Notes: generated by a model from the letters alone, not told the origin. Positions 10,692-27,185 are shown, counted from the first letter of the stretch. The stretch: DNA of 64,000 bases from Nymphaea colorata (GCF_008831285.2 NC_045138.2:30041934-30105933); one strand, 5' to 3'. Numbers and translations are program-made.

Positions 10692-10792
10692 GTTTAGTCA
10701 GGTGATGAAGGAAAAGTGCATAGTTCAAATGATAACCTCCTTGAGGGAGTGTTGTGATTACACATCATTTCGCCCCTATCTGATGGCTAAAC
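10692..10792 (+). ncRNA. U80: Box C/D snoRNA U80 (dual guide for 25S rRNA)
   Basis: A perfect 9-bp terminal stem (one G-U pair), GTTTAGTCA (10692-10700) with TGGCTAAAC (10784-10792), closes on box C GTGATGA (10702-10708) and box D CTGA (10780-10783). TTTCGCCCCTAT (10768-10779), abutting box D, is complementary over 12 nt to 25S ATAGGGGCGAAA. The fifth position is the second G (human 28S G1612, yeast G908). GCATAGTTCA (10718-10727) is complementary over 10 nt to 25S TGAACTATGC, the second known U80 target region (human A1521, yeast A817). Both guides and their order match human U80 and yeast snR60. The D' box is degenerate. This is the last snoRNA of the unit; T-rich sequence follows. Confidence 0.92.
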
Positions 10793-13700
10793 CAAGTCTT
10801 TTTTGTTTCTCTTTTTTGGCTTCGTTTTGGTTCTTTTCAAACTGTGCCAAGCAAAACTCTCCAAATAGTGTTTCTTTTATTATTAATATTAATTTTTTCT
10901 TTTACAATTAATATTTCTTCTTCGTATTAATATTTTTTTGGGGCAACGTCCAGGCCAAAGAAAAGTTTTCTTCTGGTGGGCTAATATAAATGAAAAACCT
11001 CTTCAAAATTGTCCACAACAGTTCGGAGGGAGAAATGATAGTACATAGAACAACAGCCATTATGTTTAATCCTTTCTGGCAAATAATCCTGGGCATTGCA
11101 TGTCAACAACGATTGATTTGGAGTAGGCAACTTGGAGATTAAACATGCAAGATTAAAAACAAAAGAAGCAAAGATTTGGCCTGAATTGAAAAAAGTAGTC
11201 AATATGAAACAAAACAAGGTGAATAAGAACCAGAATGAGAAACAATTAGACCCAAAAACATTTGAGAGATCTCAGATTCAGCCGTAAAGTGCAAAAATGA
11301 CATTTGCTTCTTGCCAATGACCAACCTCAGAAGTTATCTTGATCTCCAAAAATTTGGACCTAAGGTTCATAGCATGGGCCTAAAAGCGCTTAAGTTCACT
11401 TTAGGCTTCGCTGCCTAAACTTGCAGTTGCATAACCCAGGTGCGTTATTGCCCTTTACAAATGAGAGAATACCGCTACTGATCCCATGAGTGCTTAGTTC
11501 ATCTGTTGGAGGTGACTTGCTAAATCATAAGTTCAAAATTCTTAAAGAACATCATTCACTGCGATGTCCAAGCCTCTGTTTTATATAACATCTGTCGTTT
11601 CAAGGATCTTAGAAGTATGTGTTGGTCTCCTCCAATTTTAGAGATGTTGGCTTAGTTCTCTAATGCTAAAACCAAAAGAAGGGTGGAATTCATAATTAAG
11701 TGAACAATCCACTTGCAACCAAGTTCCCGACAGGTTATCAATTGTTGTAGTGGTAAGAAAAGGATGGGTAGATCAAGTTTGAATCATGCCATTCTGTCGA
11801 CTGAGGCTTTTTCATGACGTCTTCTTATAGGGATTGGTAGATGCACCTTCAAATCTGAAAAATATTGTAGTTAAATGTCTCCAGATAAAAGAGCTAGACT
11901 TTTCCCTAGTGCATTCAGGTTCAGGTGTGCTGCTTACATATCTAATGACAATGGCAGTTCTGGTTGATACAGAGGCAAGGAAACGGTAAGTTCCCTAGGA
12001 CTACGTTGCCCTTGTGGAGATGCGAAGGAAAGCCTTCTTCTTTTGACTCAGGAAGAAGAGAACGTGTCAGCAACAACGAGAGAAATCTTATGTTCGTCTT
12101 CTGCTGCAATTAGGCAAGAAAGAAACAGGTGGGAACGTGTGACCGCCAACATACCCAGCGGCGGAAATCTTGGTCTCCCCACCAGGGAAGGTCAACGGCG
12201 ACTCATCAAGAATTCCCAGCATCAGAAAAGAAAAAGAAAGCACTCTTCTGCCGAAATTGATGCAGTAAGTGGGCGAAAAATGAACCTCCTACATCGGCGT
12301 GATCAGAGGCAAAACGAGTGACAATTGCGTTCATATAAGAAACATTTTTTATTGGGAACATTATTAGAACTAACTAATAATTACATATGTAATAATAACA
12401 AGAAGTTGTATAAGATCGTGCAAATCCAAAACATGGTGTATCTCAATCTACCGGAGGCTGAATACGTATGTCTAAAGATTTTGTAACTGCTGTTGTGAAG
12501 TGGTTCGTGTTTGAGCTCTCTTTGTTTTGCTCTTTTTTCAAAAGAAAGCTATTGGGGTATAGCATCTTGAAATTTTTTACATGCCTAAGCGTATGAAACT
12601 GGTTTGCAAGTTGTTCCATTTCAGAGATTGCAAGGTACTGTTCCTGGCATCTCACAGTGACGGAAATCACTTTTAATTACTTCAACTTGTGCAATTAACG
12701 ATTTGTTCATGTCAACTCGGAAACCAATTGTTGTGGGCAATGTATGATGATTCCAATTGTAGTATGCTTTTTATTTGTGAAGAATGAGGAAGTCCGAACC
12801 TACGGATCTTGAAGAATAAATTACGAGCTTACGATCAGGGGAGAAATGCCATTAGAATCCAAAACTAGCTAGTTAACTCTGACATATTTTACCAATGAAT
12901 ACCTCTCAGGTGTTGTTGAAGATTAACAATTGACGGGGATTAACGCTAAAAGATCTGATGCAGGCAACGAGAGCAATGCCAACTGAGAACCACTTTTATA
13001 CACTAAATATAACTCTAAAATAAACTAGGGAGTTCATGTCAGCCAGTAAGACTATAGAATATACGCTTCGTCATTGAGAGGAAACAAGCTACATCAATGG
13101 ACAAGGCCTTTACATGACTGCTTACTTTTAGCTGAATATCTCATTAAGAATAGATTGAAAATCCTTCAGGTTATTGAACTGATGATGACATCGATAGTTG
13201 ATTACTTAATTGCTTATTTTTGAGAAATCTTAATCTTAATCAAATATATAGCAACAGTATGTTAAAGTTTATGCATACTATAGCATAGCTGCTTTTTTTT
13301 AGTTAGCGTGAAATAGAGATAGACGTACCTCATCTTATCTCATCTTAATTATATGCAAATCAATGAGTGAGAATTAGAAGGAAGAGCTCGACTTTTCCAT
13401 TGGAGTAAGGCATCCCATCAATCGTACATTTTATTATTTTTCTTATTGTGACTAGATCAAGCAAAGTCTAATCTCTCTCACGTATGACGGAATGTGCCGA
13501 TAAAATGAGAAATATATAACAAAATTTGGAGACAAAACGTCCCCTAGATACAAAAGTAATCCGCAAAAACAAAAGCAAAAAGACAAAGTAAAAAATCATG
13601 GAACATTGAAATATTAAAAAAAAATCAGACTGAAACATTGAAAGCAAAAAATCAAGGAAGATCATTTTATATCCCCATATGAATAACTTACAAGGCCTCC

Positions 13701-14339
13701 GAGCAAAATAGATAATTGTCCGCATCTCCTCCTGCTTGATCTTCTCTTGGACATAGTGGTAACCCTGTTTCGCAATTAAAAGTTTGCATTCAATTCACTT
13801 CTGTAAACTATGTGTTTCCAAACGTCAATTGAACGATTAAAGTAAAGACTTGCACGGGACTACTAAGGGACGTGGTTGACCTCCTTCGTCGCTTGACTGC
13901 TTGAGTATATTGGGCGGCATCTTTTGCCGACAAAACCTCCATGGGAGTCTCGAAAGTAGCCCAAGATTTATAACCTTCATCACTTTATAACCAATGTTTT
14001 CTTATCTGGGGTAAATTAGGCGCAGAGGGAGATGGAAAGAGTATGCGTCATTTCTAGCAGACCATAGTTCCGAGAAGTACATCTAAGGAAGTGCACAGTT
14101 CGAGATCTGAGTCTTTCCTGCCAAGGCTTTTAGCTCCGAGTCATTTCAGCAATTCTCAGTTACCAGAACCACAACCGATCTGCATCACACGGTGTTGCTC
14201 ACCGATAGGCATTCAAATCCCCGTCTTTTCTAGCTTCCTCAGTAATCCACTTCAATAAATTCTTGGCAGTGGCTTGTTCAACACCCAGATAGGAGCTTCT
14301 CTTCTCATTCATTATCCCGTTGGTTTTCCCCTCTCCACC
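10793..14339. other. Intergenic stretch after the snoRNA unit
   Basis: No gene is supported. T-rich sequence follows U80 and could hold the transcript end. A frame at 12043-12321 (plus) has basic, QKRKRKHSS-like composition and lacks an ATG at its start. It could be a decayed fragment, but no family is recognised. The rest is AT-rich with scattered short frames. The last few hundred bases before 14340 presumably hold the promoter and leader of the PDI-like gene, but no clear TATA box can be fixed. Confidence 0.45.
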
Positions 14340-17300
14340 ATGTCTTCGAAAAGCAGACTCAGATTTATGTCCATTGGCTTCTTCCTTTTTATTCTACTGA
14401 GTACCCCTCTTCTGATCAAGGCCAACGAATCAGAAGTCGGTGACGAAGACTTGGATGGCCTTGAAGAACTTTTGGCGGCAGAGAAAGAAGAGGAAGAGGC
14501 ACTGAAGGATCAGGGAGACAAATTTAGCGAGGCAGAGATTGTTAAAAGAGCCCAGGCGATAGTCGTGGAGCTGAACAACGATAATACTGAGAGAATTGTG
14601 GGGAGCAATGAGTATGTCTTGGTGATGGGATATGCAACATGGTGTGCAAGAAGTGCAGAACTGATGCCCCACTTTGCTCAGGCAGCAAATTCTCTCAAGG
14701 AAATGGGTAGTTCTCTCGTTTTGGCAAAGGTGGACGCAGAGCGCTATTCGAAAGCTGCCACTTTCTTGGGTGTCAAGGGTTTCCCAACCTTGCTTCTGTT
14801 TGTCAATGGAACGGCTCAGCCTTACACTGGAGGCTTCACAGGGTACTTGTTCTTTCTCATGCTTTTGGGTGCATATGGTTACATTTGGTGGTTCATTCTC
14901 ATTAATCAGTCGAAGCATCTTTCTGTAAATTGTGATGAATCAGATTCTCAAAATTTGTGCTGGCTCTCACATTTTTTGTTTTTCAGATGAATTAGATGCC
15001 TGAATTTCCTTTCTGAATCTGATTTTATTCTGCTGCTCATGATGAACTGGTTGCTTAACTACCTTTTTTCGATCTGTTGTCTTCTGCTGCTCGTGCTAGA
15101 TTCCTACATTTCAGTGTCTCTCTGGCACGTAGTCCATAAGTTATTTGATCAATAAAAGGCTGCCAATAGATGGAGTTGAAAGGAATCTGAATTGGTTTTT
15201 CAGATGGTAATATACACACTCTTTCATTTGTGAGGGTGGAGGAAGTTACAGATTTTATGCATGCAATCGTCTCCAGATGGTGCATGCTGATTCCATGGGA
15301 TGCCTTTTTCCCCTCAGAAAGTGGTTCGTGTTTTTCCTAGAAATAATTTTGAAGGCGCTGGGACATGTTTATGTGATTTCAATTCTTGAAAGCAGTTAAA
15401 AGATTCTGGATGCAAGTAAGAACCATTAAAATTCTTTTTTCTAAAGGAACCCACTATTGTAAGGAAGCATTTTGTTTTTCCCTTTCCAATGATCGACATC
15501 AAAAGTGTGTTTACCTAGAATGAGTTAGTAAATATATATAAGAGATGAATGGCTGGCAGTTCCTAAAGCGTAAAACTAATTATTGCATTTAGCCAAAAAA
15601 TCTAATGCAGCAAAAGTTGCATGACTTGGGTTCCTGACATTGTATTTATGGAAAGTAGAACAGATAGAACACGTAACTTATTTAAAGATCTCATTTTTCT
15701 GAACTGTAAAATCCATCCTCCTTTCTGTGTAATCTTAGTGGTCTATGGCTTGGTTACTGATGCAGGTGAGCTTAGTGGCATTATTTCAAGCTCTCATTTT
15801 TATTTTTGTATTCGTTAATTCTTCATATTCCTTTCATGCTGTTATCCAGAACCATGGCATGCCATGAAATGAGGTCAAAATAGGAAAAAGTTGTATTATT
15901 ATTGGGTAGGTGATGGGCAAATAGCAGTATAGCACAACTAAAATTTCATCTAAATTAGAGCCAAAGAAATGGTAATATTATCTTCTTGTTACTAGTGAAA
16001 TTTAGGCCTACTATGAACTTGAAAATTTTGCTAATTTTATGTGAGGTTTAGGTACTTGATGAATATCATTCCTAAATGCTACTATGCTAATCTGACAATG
16101 TAACTTGGTCTGCCACTGAAGCCAGGACTGATGTCTAAGTAATGTAGTATTTCATTCTGTATGATGGGATCCTGTCTAAATGGTGCTAACATGTAGCTCT
16201 TGGTATTGTTTGTAAAATTGTTGTGGTTGTTTCCAAAGTTACTCAATGCTTACCATGTTACTTGTGAGGATCGTATTCTCCAATTGGCAAACAATAATTT
16301 GTCCTCAAGAAGAGTATCTATACTTCAGGAAATAGTTGAGCATTGCCTCCTATTGACTTTTGTTGTTGACCAGGGAGGAATTGGTGATATGGGCAACAAA
16401 GAAAACAGGTGCACCAGTTGTTAGACTATCATCTAAGGTTGAGGCCCAAAAGTTCCTAAACAAGCACCAGACATTTGTCATTGGCTTATTTGAGAACTTT
16501 GAGGTATGAAATTATTGTTTCTTACTTTCTTTCACTCAAAATTAGCTGTATGAAGCTTATCCCAAGCCTAATTTCTTTATTTGATTTGGTTTCAAAACCC
16601 ACATTAGCAAAATGAGTAACCAATGGGGCCTGCTGCCAACTAGTGAACATGTTTATGATTTTTAAGAATTAGTCTTAGGAATTGATTGAAAACATGCATA
16701 GGATTCCAGCCTGATATAAATATGATCAGGTTTTGGCGACAATAAAATGGTAGCAAGAGGGCAGCTAGGATGCTCCTGGCACAACAAAGGAGAGTCCTTG
16801 ACTTGTAATGATGCATAAAATGTCTGGCAACTTGAAATGATTGTCAGAAGGATTACTTTAACATGTTCATCCCTGACCTTTGACTGCAACATGCACTGAA
16901 TCCTCCTTTTGGTCATGGATTTAGAATTTGAATTTGGTGCTAAAATGATGGAATTTTTTAGTAAATTTTGTTCCTTCTGTACCCTATGTTCTTTCCTGTC
17001 CTCTGTGAATTAGAAATTGATGAAGTGTATTTTTTTTTTCCTGTTTCTTTTTCCGTCAAAGAGTGTTTAATATAGCACTTCAAGCAAGCTTTCTTGAGTG
17101 GCGTATAGCAAATTATTTTTTCCTTGAGCATGATTGTTATAAATTCTAATACTTCTCATTGTTCTAAAAACAGTTTTGCTAAATGCTAAAAAGGCAGACA
17201 TATAGAATAGCATGGTGTAGAAAGACACGGACCGTCCATGACTTAATATGCACTTATTGGATGATGACAAAGAGAAACTAAGAGAATCTTCTCTATTAGT

Positions 17301-20300
17301 TTTTCTGTCACAAATATGTGACTTTTTAGTACATGCTACTTGAATAGTTTCCTTTCTATTTTCATTTCTAATTGCTTTTTCTTCAGTTTTATGTTGTGAC
17401 ATTTGAGCTTTACATTTCTAGGTGCCATCTCATGAAGAATTTGTTAAAGCAGCAATATCCAACAATGACATTCAGTTTGTTGAAACCAGTGATGTCAAAG
17501 TTGCTGAAATTCTATATCCTGGAATCCCTTCTAAAAGTAGTTTCGTTGGCTTTGTGAAAAGCGAGCCAGAGAAATTTGTTGCATTTGGTAAGTTTGGTGC
17601 GAGAATGAATATCTGGATTACCTCTTTGGCTTACCAGAACTAACTTTAATTTTCGAAATGGATGCTGTACATGTGCTTGACAATCAGTTACCATGCAAAT
17701 ATGGAACAACTCTGATTGTATTCCTTTTTAGTATGGGTGTGTGTTCCATTTTCACATTTATTTATGGTTATACAGAGGGTGCTCTCAAGGAGGAATTGAT
17801 TCTGAAGTTCACTGAAGAAAACAAATTTCCATTGGTTACTGTGCTAACTGAGCTTAATGCACCCAGAGTTTATGGTAGCTTGACAAATCTGCAGGTAAAA
17901 TATTCATCTGCTTTTTTCCCCTGCCTTTTCCTGAGAAAAAAGTAATTGCTGCACTAGTTCTATCATGAGTACGATTATATTTTGTTCCAGTGACAGGCTT
18001 CCCTCTGTGCCAAACCAGGCCAATTGAATTTTTGACACTTTATACTATTTAGCTCATTCGCTTGTACAGCTGGATGTTGTCCACATTAGATTTGACTAGT
18101 GCTTTTCAAAAAGTCATGTTCTGTGTATGCATCCATTCAAGTATTGCATCATTATGCTTAGTGCAGAGTATCTTTTTAAGTGCAAGCATGTTGATCCATT
18201 TTCTTGATAGAGTATATAGTTCAAATAGGTGATCAATCCTACACTCTCCAGAGGTCCTCTGCCATCTGATATGTTTTCGTTCAAGCTTTTGATGCATCTA
18301 TCATGAAATACTTGCGCAGGTGTTTATCTAGTTAATTTGTAATTCTGATGGCTTGTGTTATCTACTGACCGAAGTCCTAGACTCTGATCAAGAATGAGAA
18401 TGTGCCTTCAACTTCAAGGCATAAAGGTTCCCGATCACCATGTGTCCCCGTTTTTACTTACAAAAGCAATTCAGTGTGTTAATTATTATTTATAGATGAT
18501 ATACAATCTCTGGGGCTAAGCAAGTGCTTAAAGAAAACAAATAGAGTTAAGCATTGGTGTTTGGAGCTTGAGCTTCTGGTTCTGTTTTTTTCCAAAATTT
18601 GATAATATATTTTATAGGCATGAAAATAGGATTATTCTTAGCGATCCTTATAATTTGCAAATCTATATGAGCCTTTCTTAAGTCAATAAAAAGAAAAACT
18701 CTATAATGGAAAGTACAGTTCACCAATCAGCCAAAAACTGGAATTGCATATGGTTGATTCTATTGCTGAACCCCTTCTCTTTACTTCAAGAGTCACCTTA
18801 TGACTATGGCTGTAATTCCTAACTCCCGTTGATTATTATGCTTTAACTTACATCTACAGTCATCCAAATGTTCTAAGAAGTGATGTAGAATATACTACTG
18901 AAGGAGGAAAAAGAAAATGTCTTCACTTGGAATTAATTAACAAATTAGTAGTTACCTGTTTTGGGTGACTTATTTTTCACCTATCTGAAGTTAAAAACTA
19001 ATGGATCGCCTCTAGCTTACTTATGCATGGACAAGCGTTTTTGCCTGATTGTTATGTAATTTGGCTTCCAGGTTTTTATCTTTGCGGAGGTTGATGACTA
19101 CCAAAGCCTTCTGCCTTTCCTTCAAAATGTTGCAAGAAAGTTCAAGTCTAAGGTGTATATTGTATTTAAGTTTGTCAACTTGAAGACACCACTTCACTGG
19201 CTTCAGTATTCTTGTCTAACGTGTTTTAATGCCTGGTGACAGATAATGTTTATATACGTAGATCCTGCTGAGGAGAACCTTGCAAAACCTATTCTGAGCC
19301 TGTTTGGACTGGAAACAGAAGAGCCAATTGTGCGTATGTTTGGGAAGTTCATGAGTCAGCCAAACATTATGATTGCCCACTGTAGTAAACATGAATACGT
19401 TTGCCTTGTTCACGTCTCATTTATTGATGTTTTGGTGGCAGGCACTTTCACATGATTACAAACATGGTCTCAAGTATCTGTTGGACTCGAAGCTGACCAT
19501 GAGCAGTCTAGAGGTAACAAGCTGCTTTTGGTTAGAAGATCAATGTACATTGAAATGCTAGGTGTCCAAGACTTACGGTTCAAACAATCCTTTTCCAGGA
19601 ATTTTGCTCTGGTCTACTCAGTGGCACTCTTTTACCCTTTTACAAGTCTGAGCCAGTGTCAGAAAATGTAAGTATCCTTTATTACCGTGGAATTTAACCT
19701 TCCCATTTAAGATATTGGATTTTAAATTTTAGAAATAATGCAGAATGACATCGTCCAGAAAGTAGTAGGGAAAACGTTTGATATTGTGGTGCTGGAGAAC
19801 ACTCAAAATGTTCTGTTAGAGGTATGCTTGCGTATGAATGTGCACTTTCTTTGTGATTGGGTGGCTTTTTGAGATGGCTTATGTGTTTGCTTTTTCTGGA
19901 TTCAATTGATGATACAAGGTCTACACACCATGGTGCATAAACTGTGATGTCACGAGCAAGCAGGTGGAAAAGTTAGCTAAGTATTTCAAGGGACAGCCAG
20001 ATCTAATTTTTGCAAGAATAGATGCATCTACGAATGAGCATCCAAAGCTGCAGGTACTTGCATATTGCTTGTCATGTATGGTGCAATATTACAGACAGAT
20101 ACGGAATAGACCAATATAGTCCAACCATGAGTCGCTCATTCCTTTCTCTGCATATATCTAAAACATGGTAGCAGCTAATCAGTTGGGAAAGCTTATTTCA
20201 CTTATCCCCTTTCTTCGTGCAGTTTAAGTAGCATCTGGGAAGCTTTATTCTTCGAATAGTTTTCCAGTGGAGCCCTTCCATGTGGGGTTTCTATTAATCA

Positions 20301-20590
20301 CCATGACAGGAAGTGGTCAGTAAATGTCGGAAACTAACCCTCATCTTAAACTCTTTTGTAGGTGGATGATTTTCCCACTCTCTTATTTTATCCTGCTGGC
20401 GACAAGTCCAACCCTGTAAGTACGCATTAGCATTGTCGTGATTTTTTATTGCAATCTGCTAAAGCAATTATTTACGCAGATTAAAGTGCCAACAAAGTCG
20501 AGCTTGAAAGAATTGGCGGCCTCCATTAGTAAGAGAATTAGAGGTGAAGGACGTGAATCGAGCAAAGACCAGATAAAGGACGAGCTTTGA
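14340..20590 (+). CDS. PDIL1: ER protein disulfide isomerase-like protein, PDIL1-5/1-6 type
   Basis: Twelve exons: 14340-14842, 16374-16503, 17422-17587, 17776-17894, 19072-19152, 19243-19329, 19442-19513, 19599-19667, 19744-19821, 19919-20053, 20362-20415, 20480-20590; 534 aa. A signal peptide (residues 1 to about 28) is followed by an acidic stretch (about 32-60). The first thioredoxin domain has the non-classical centre WCARS (C102, S105), then come two redox-inactive b-type domains (about 190-410). The C-terminal thioredoxin domain has WCINC (C441, C444). The protein ends in KDEL, the ER retention signal. PDIs oxidise and isomerise disulfides of secretory proteins. The CARS/C-x-N-C pair and domain order match Arabidopsis PDIL1-5/1-6. 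ATG 14340 is the first in frame and precedes the signal peptide. The exon 6 donor is the least certain junction. The gene converges on PLSP1. Confidence 0.93.
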
Positions 20591-21197
20591 TAAATTTCAG
20601 AACCTCTAAAAGCGACCAAAAACACACAAGCTTAAATATCTTTCAGGAATTGCCAACGTTCTTGCAAGCAGCTTATTAATTGAAAACCTGCAAGAATGTG
20701 AAACCTGTAATTGGTCTATATAGATCCAGGGAAATTCTGTTTTGTGGTCAGATGAAATATTTATTGGCCTTCATATGTTAAGTCCACATAACTTGCTGGA
20801 ATTCGTCATTGAAAGAAAATGCTGTAAAAGATGCACAGTTCTATACTTGATATGGAGGGCAATAGTTCCAGACGCTTCTTTTCGATGTTCATGCACAGCA
20901 TTAGGCATCCGTAATCATTTTTTCCTTTTTTTTTCTTTCTTTACTTTCACATCAAGAAAAGGATCACGCTACATTTGACCAACATATATGGCTCAAAATC
21001 CCAGCTAAATAGATTCACAGGGCGAAGATCTTGAACTTCACAAGACAATGGGAGCTGAAAAAGTCGACAAGGCATTCATTAAAAATTGAACTGGATCTAC
21101 GACTGTGTTGTACATAACAAAGCCGTGATGTCTTCCGATCCTTTGGTTCCATAACCTCTTGAGTCCCTCCCAAATTGATACTCTGCGGAGTTGGTTC
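20591..21197. other. Short convergent intergenic region, PDI-like / PLSP1
   Basis: 607 bp between the two stop codons must hold both 3' UTRs. Small open frames here lack homology. No other feature seen. Confidence 0.6.
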
Positions 21198-24166
<2,969 letters not shown>

Positions 24167-24903
24167 CGGATTCCGTCTCTTCCCCCGCCTCCCCTTCTTC
24201 CTCCGACGCGCGCGGGAGAGAGTGCGAGTGAGAAAGGGAATGGCAGCGTTTACGCCCAATGGATAGGGGCAGCGGGGTCGAAGTGGGTCTGGTGGTGGTG
24301 GGTTCACCCTCTTGACCTAATCATCCCCTCACAAATATGGTTAACTCGTTTTAAACTACGACTTTTTTTTCTTAAAATGAGAAAAAAGGATAAAATACAT
24401 GAATTAAAGCAAGATAAATACTTTAATTTAAGTTTTAAATTTTAAAAGAAAATAACTAAAAAATAATGAGAAAATCACGAAAAAAACAAAAGAACATGAA
24501 AATTTTATCTTGGGGTTATTTTTTCAAAATAGTAAGAAAAAGATGAGTTTTCTTCATTGTTTCTAACGTTTTTATTGATTTTTTTTTAAAAAACATGTTT
24601 TCTGTCACTAATAGGTCAGACTGGCGACAGTTCCTTACCGCTTTCAGAAAATAAAAGAAAAGGTTAAGGATGAACTTGTGTTGTTCCTTGCCAATTACTA
24701 TATAAATCTGCTTCCAGGAAACACTAACCCGAAATCCTTATAATCTTAAACCCCGGGATAAGAGGAAGAAGGGTTTTGGCTCTCAGAATTTTCCTCATGC
24801 TTTTTCAAAAAAAAAAAAAAAAGCACTAACTTGTATATTTAAGTTGCTCTAATTTGACCTGGTGGGGGGCATTTATATTTAAACAAGACAATTTATATAG
24901 GTG

Positions 24904-24923
24904 GTGTGGGCACTTGCCCACAC
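24904..24923. repeat. Perfect 9-bp-arm hairpin
   Basis: GTGTGGGCA and TGCCCACAC are separated by two bases. An identical pair of arms occurs at 35379-35398, both shortly after a TATATAGG(T/C)GGTG word, so they are copies of one dispersed element. Confidence 0.75.
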
Positions 24924-27035
24924 CTGCCTCTGCGACAGGGAACCTTAGGAGAAATTGTTGCTCGTTTAGTGGTAATATAAACCTCAAGGTGCCTTCACTT
25001 CTAGACAAATTTATGCGTGATTTGACTAAAAATTGATGTTCTTAGAGTTTTAAACATCAACTGCCCATCAAACAGTTGAGATCTGAGTCCACTATGCTCA
25101 ACCCTTCAGCGTTGGTCAGCAATGATAAACACCAAGGAAGAAGCCATGACCGCAGCTCAGCATGCAATATCCAAAAGAATTGCCTTAGAACCAGGACAAC
25201 ATCTCAGCTGCTAAGAACCAGACCCTTACCTAACTGGAAAAGAGTGGTGATAAGGCAGAAGTTCAGAAGGGCGATGATGATGGCCAGCGATGTATTTCTT
25301 ATAATACTAAGTATAATGCGAACATATCCATGCATGATTATGGCACCAACAAACAGACAAGGCAACATATAGCTATGCAAAAGGATACTCGCGCATGATG
25401 CATTGTTGCTCGAGTTAGAAGAGTATTTCAACCTACCACCCAACAAGAAGACCAAATCCTCCATTCTTTCACATATCTTTATGATGCCAAACATGCTTTT
25501 GGTGAATTCGAGTAACTATATGCTATGCATCAACTTACATAATTTGAAACGAAAACCAATTGCCTACCACCCTCCCAGTCCATTATACCAACCCTCTTGA
25601 GGACGCATCTTATGCATTCAAAATAAAAATTATAGAGAGAGCGACAAAATGTTTGTAGACTTCCATCACCATCCATTTTTATAAAGAGCCTATTAACATC
25701 GCTTAAATTCACCTAAGAAATATTCCTTTTGCATGAGAATAGTGGATATATGTAGGATATCGAACATCTATTGTAACGCTTCACTTTGATAAGTTTAATC
25801 ATGTATTGAAGATTGTGAGAGATTTTCAAGGGCATACATATGGAGTTGTTAAGTAGTTACTTGTCTTGGTTTCTACTCTCTTTTAGGCTAGAACCAAAAC
25901 TGTTAGGAGGTGGGTTAAGCACATTACTTAATGTGCTTGGTTCTTTCTCCATCAAAGGTACGTAGAAGCACAAGGATCAACGATTATAAATCGACAGGCC
26001 TAAGAAATCTTGGTTTCAAGGCACTTCTCTCATCCCAATCACAAAGAACAGCTCACCATGATCAGGGGCTTGCATTTCTCTGGACACAAACGGTAGATGC
26101 ACGTCACTTTAGTTGACAAAAGTCCTGCTCTCCACCCGATCTAAACATGCACATTTCATTCTATTTACAAAAACAATGTACATTGGATGAACCTTGCAGC
26201 GATTGGTTGTGATCTATATCCACATTACTTCATATATATTATGAATCGATGGGAAAGTAATCGAATGTGACCTCCCTCCTCAAACAATGGATCATGGGTG
26301 GGTTTCTTACGAAACTATTTCGGGTGTTAATGCCGTCCTGATTTTTGTTAGTGATCATATTCATGGTGTGTTAGTTCTTCTTTTGTCTCAGCCTCTGCTG
26401 GAGTCACCTTGATGCAGACCACTAAGCCAGAACGATGGCATTTTAGTTTGGTTTGGATGAGTACCTTGATCATGGTGGCCGACTTAGCATTTCTGATTCT
26501 TCATTATCCTTGACTACAGTTGCACAAGAACAAGAAAATTAAAGCCAGAAAGGAGGATGGTTTACGTGTGGAGCAAGAAGATAAAACCAGATTGATCTGT
26601 AGTTGCTTTAGCGGCAGTTCAGCCGGTGCTTGAAGCAGGCAGAACAAAAAATCTCGGAGAGAAAAGCGAACCTTAAACGAAGATGACGATAAGGGCAGAG
26701 AAAAATCCCAGCAGCTTTCCCAAATTTGAATTGAATTCGGGATAAAATCTACAAGCGTTTTCCAAATTTTTCAAGAAAAAAGTCTGCAACTGACTTTTTT
26801 TCTATGGATTTTGGTAGGAAGTTCCTAATATACTTGCATACACCATGCTATAAGAAACTGTCAGATTTAAAAACTAATAGTCTATAAATTGCAGCCTAAT
26901 TAACGGCTAGCATTGTGGTTGCATTCACCATTAATGTAACCTATTGCTTTGATGGGCGTAGTGTAACTGATTGGACTGATGGGTCTATGAATGGACCCCG
27001 AAGACATAAGTGAAAGGGAGCAGGAACATAGCCAA

Positions 27036-27185
27036 AGAAAGACCTGCATGGGTGCTGGCCCCACTTCAATTTTTTTTAAAAAAAAATTACATGTAAATTT
27101 TAAAAAATTTTACTTGTCTTGTATAAAAAATTTTCAAATGATATCTCAACCTGTGTTAAAATTTAGAAACTTTAATTCAAAAAAA
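27036..27185. mobile_element. Truncated hAT-type MITE copy
   Basis: It aligns by eye with the intact element at 44733-44926 over the words GCTCCACTTCAATTTTT / GCCCCACTTCAATTTTT, TTACATGTAA, ACTTGTCTT and AATTTAGAAACTTTAATT. The left terminal repeat is degenerate and the right one is missing. Confidence 0.5.

Noticed and set aside
14430-14918. 162-aa minus-strand frame over PDI-like exon 1
   Set aside because: Shadow of the coding exon on the other strand, with no domain of its own.
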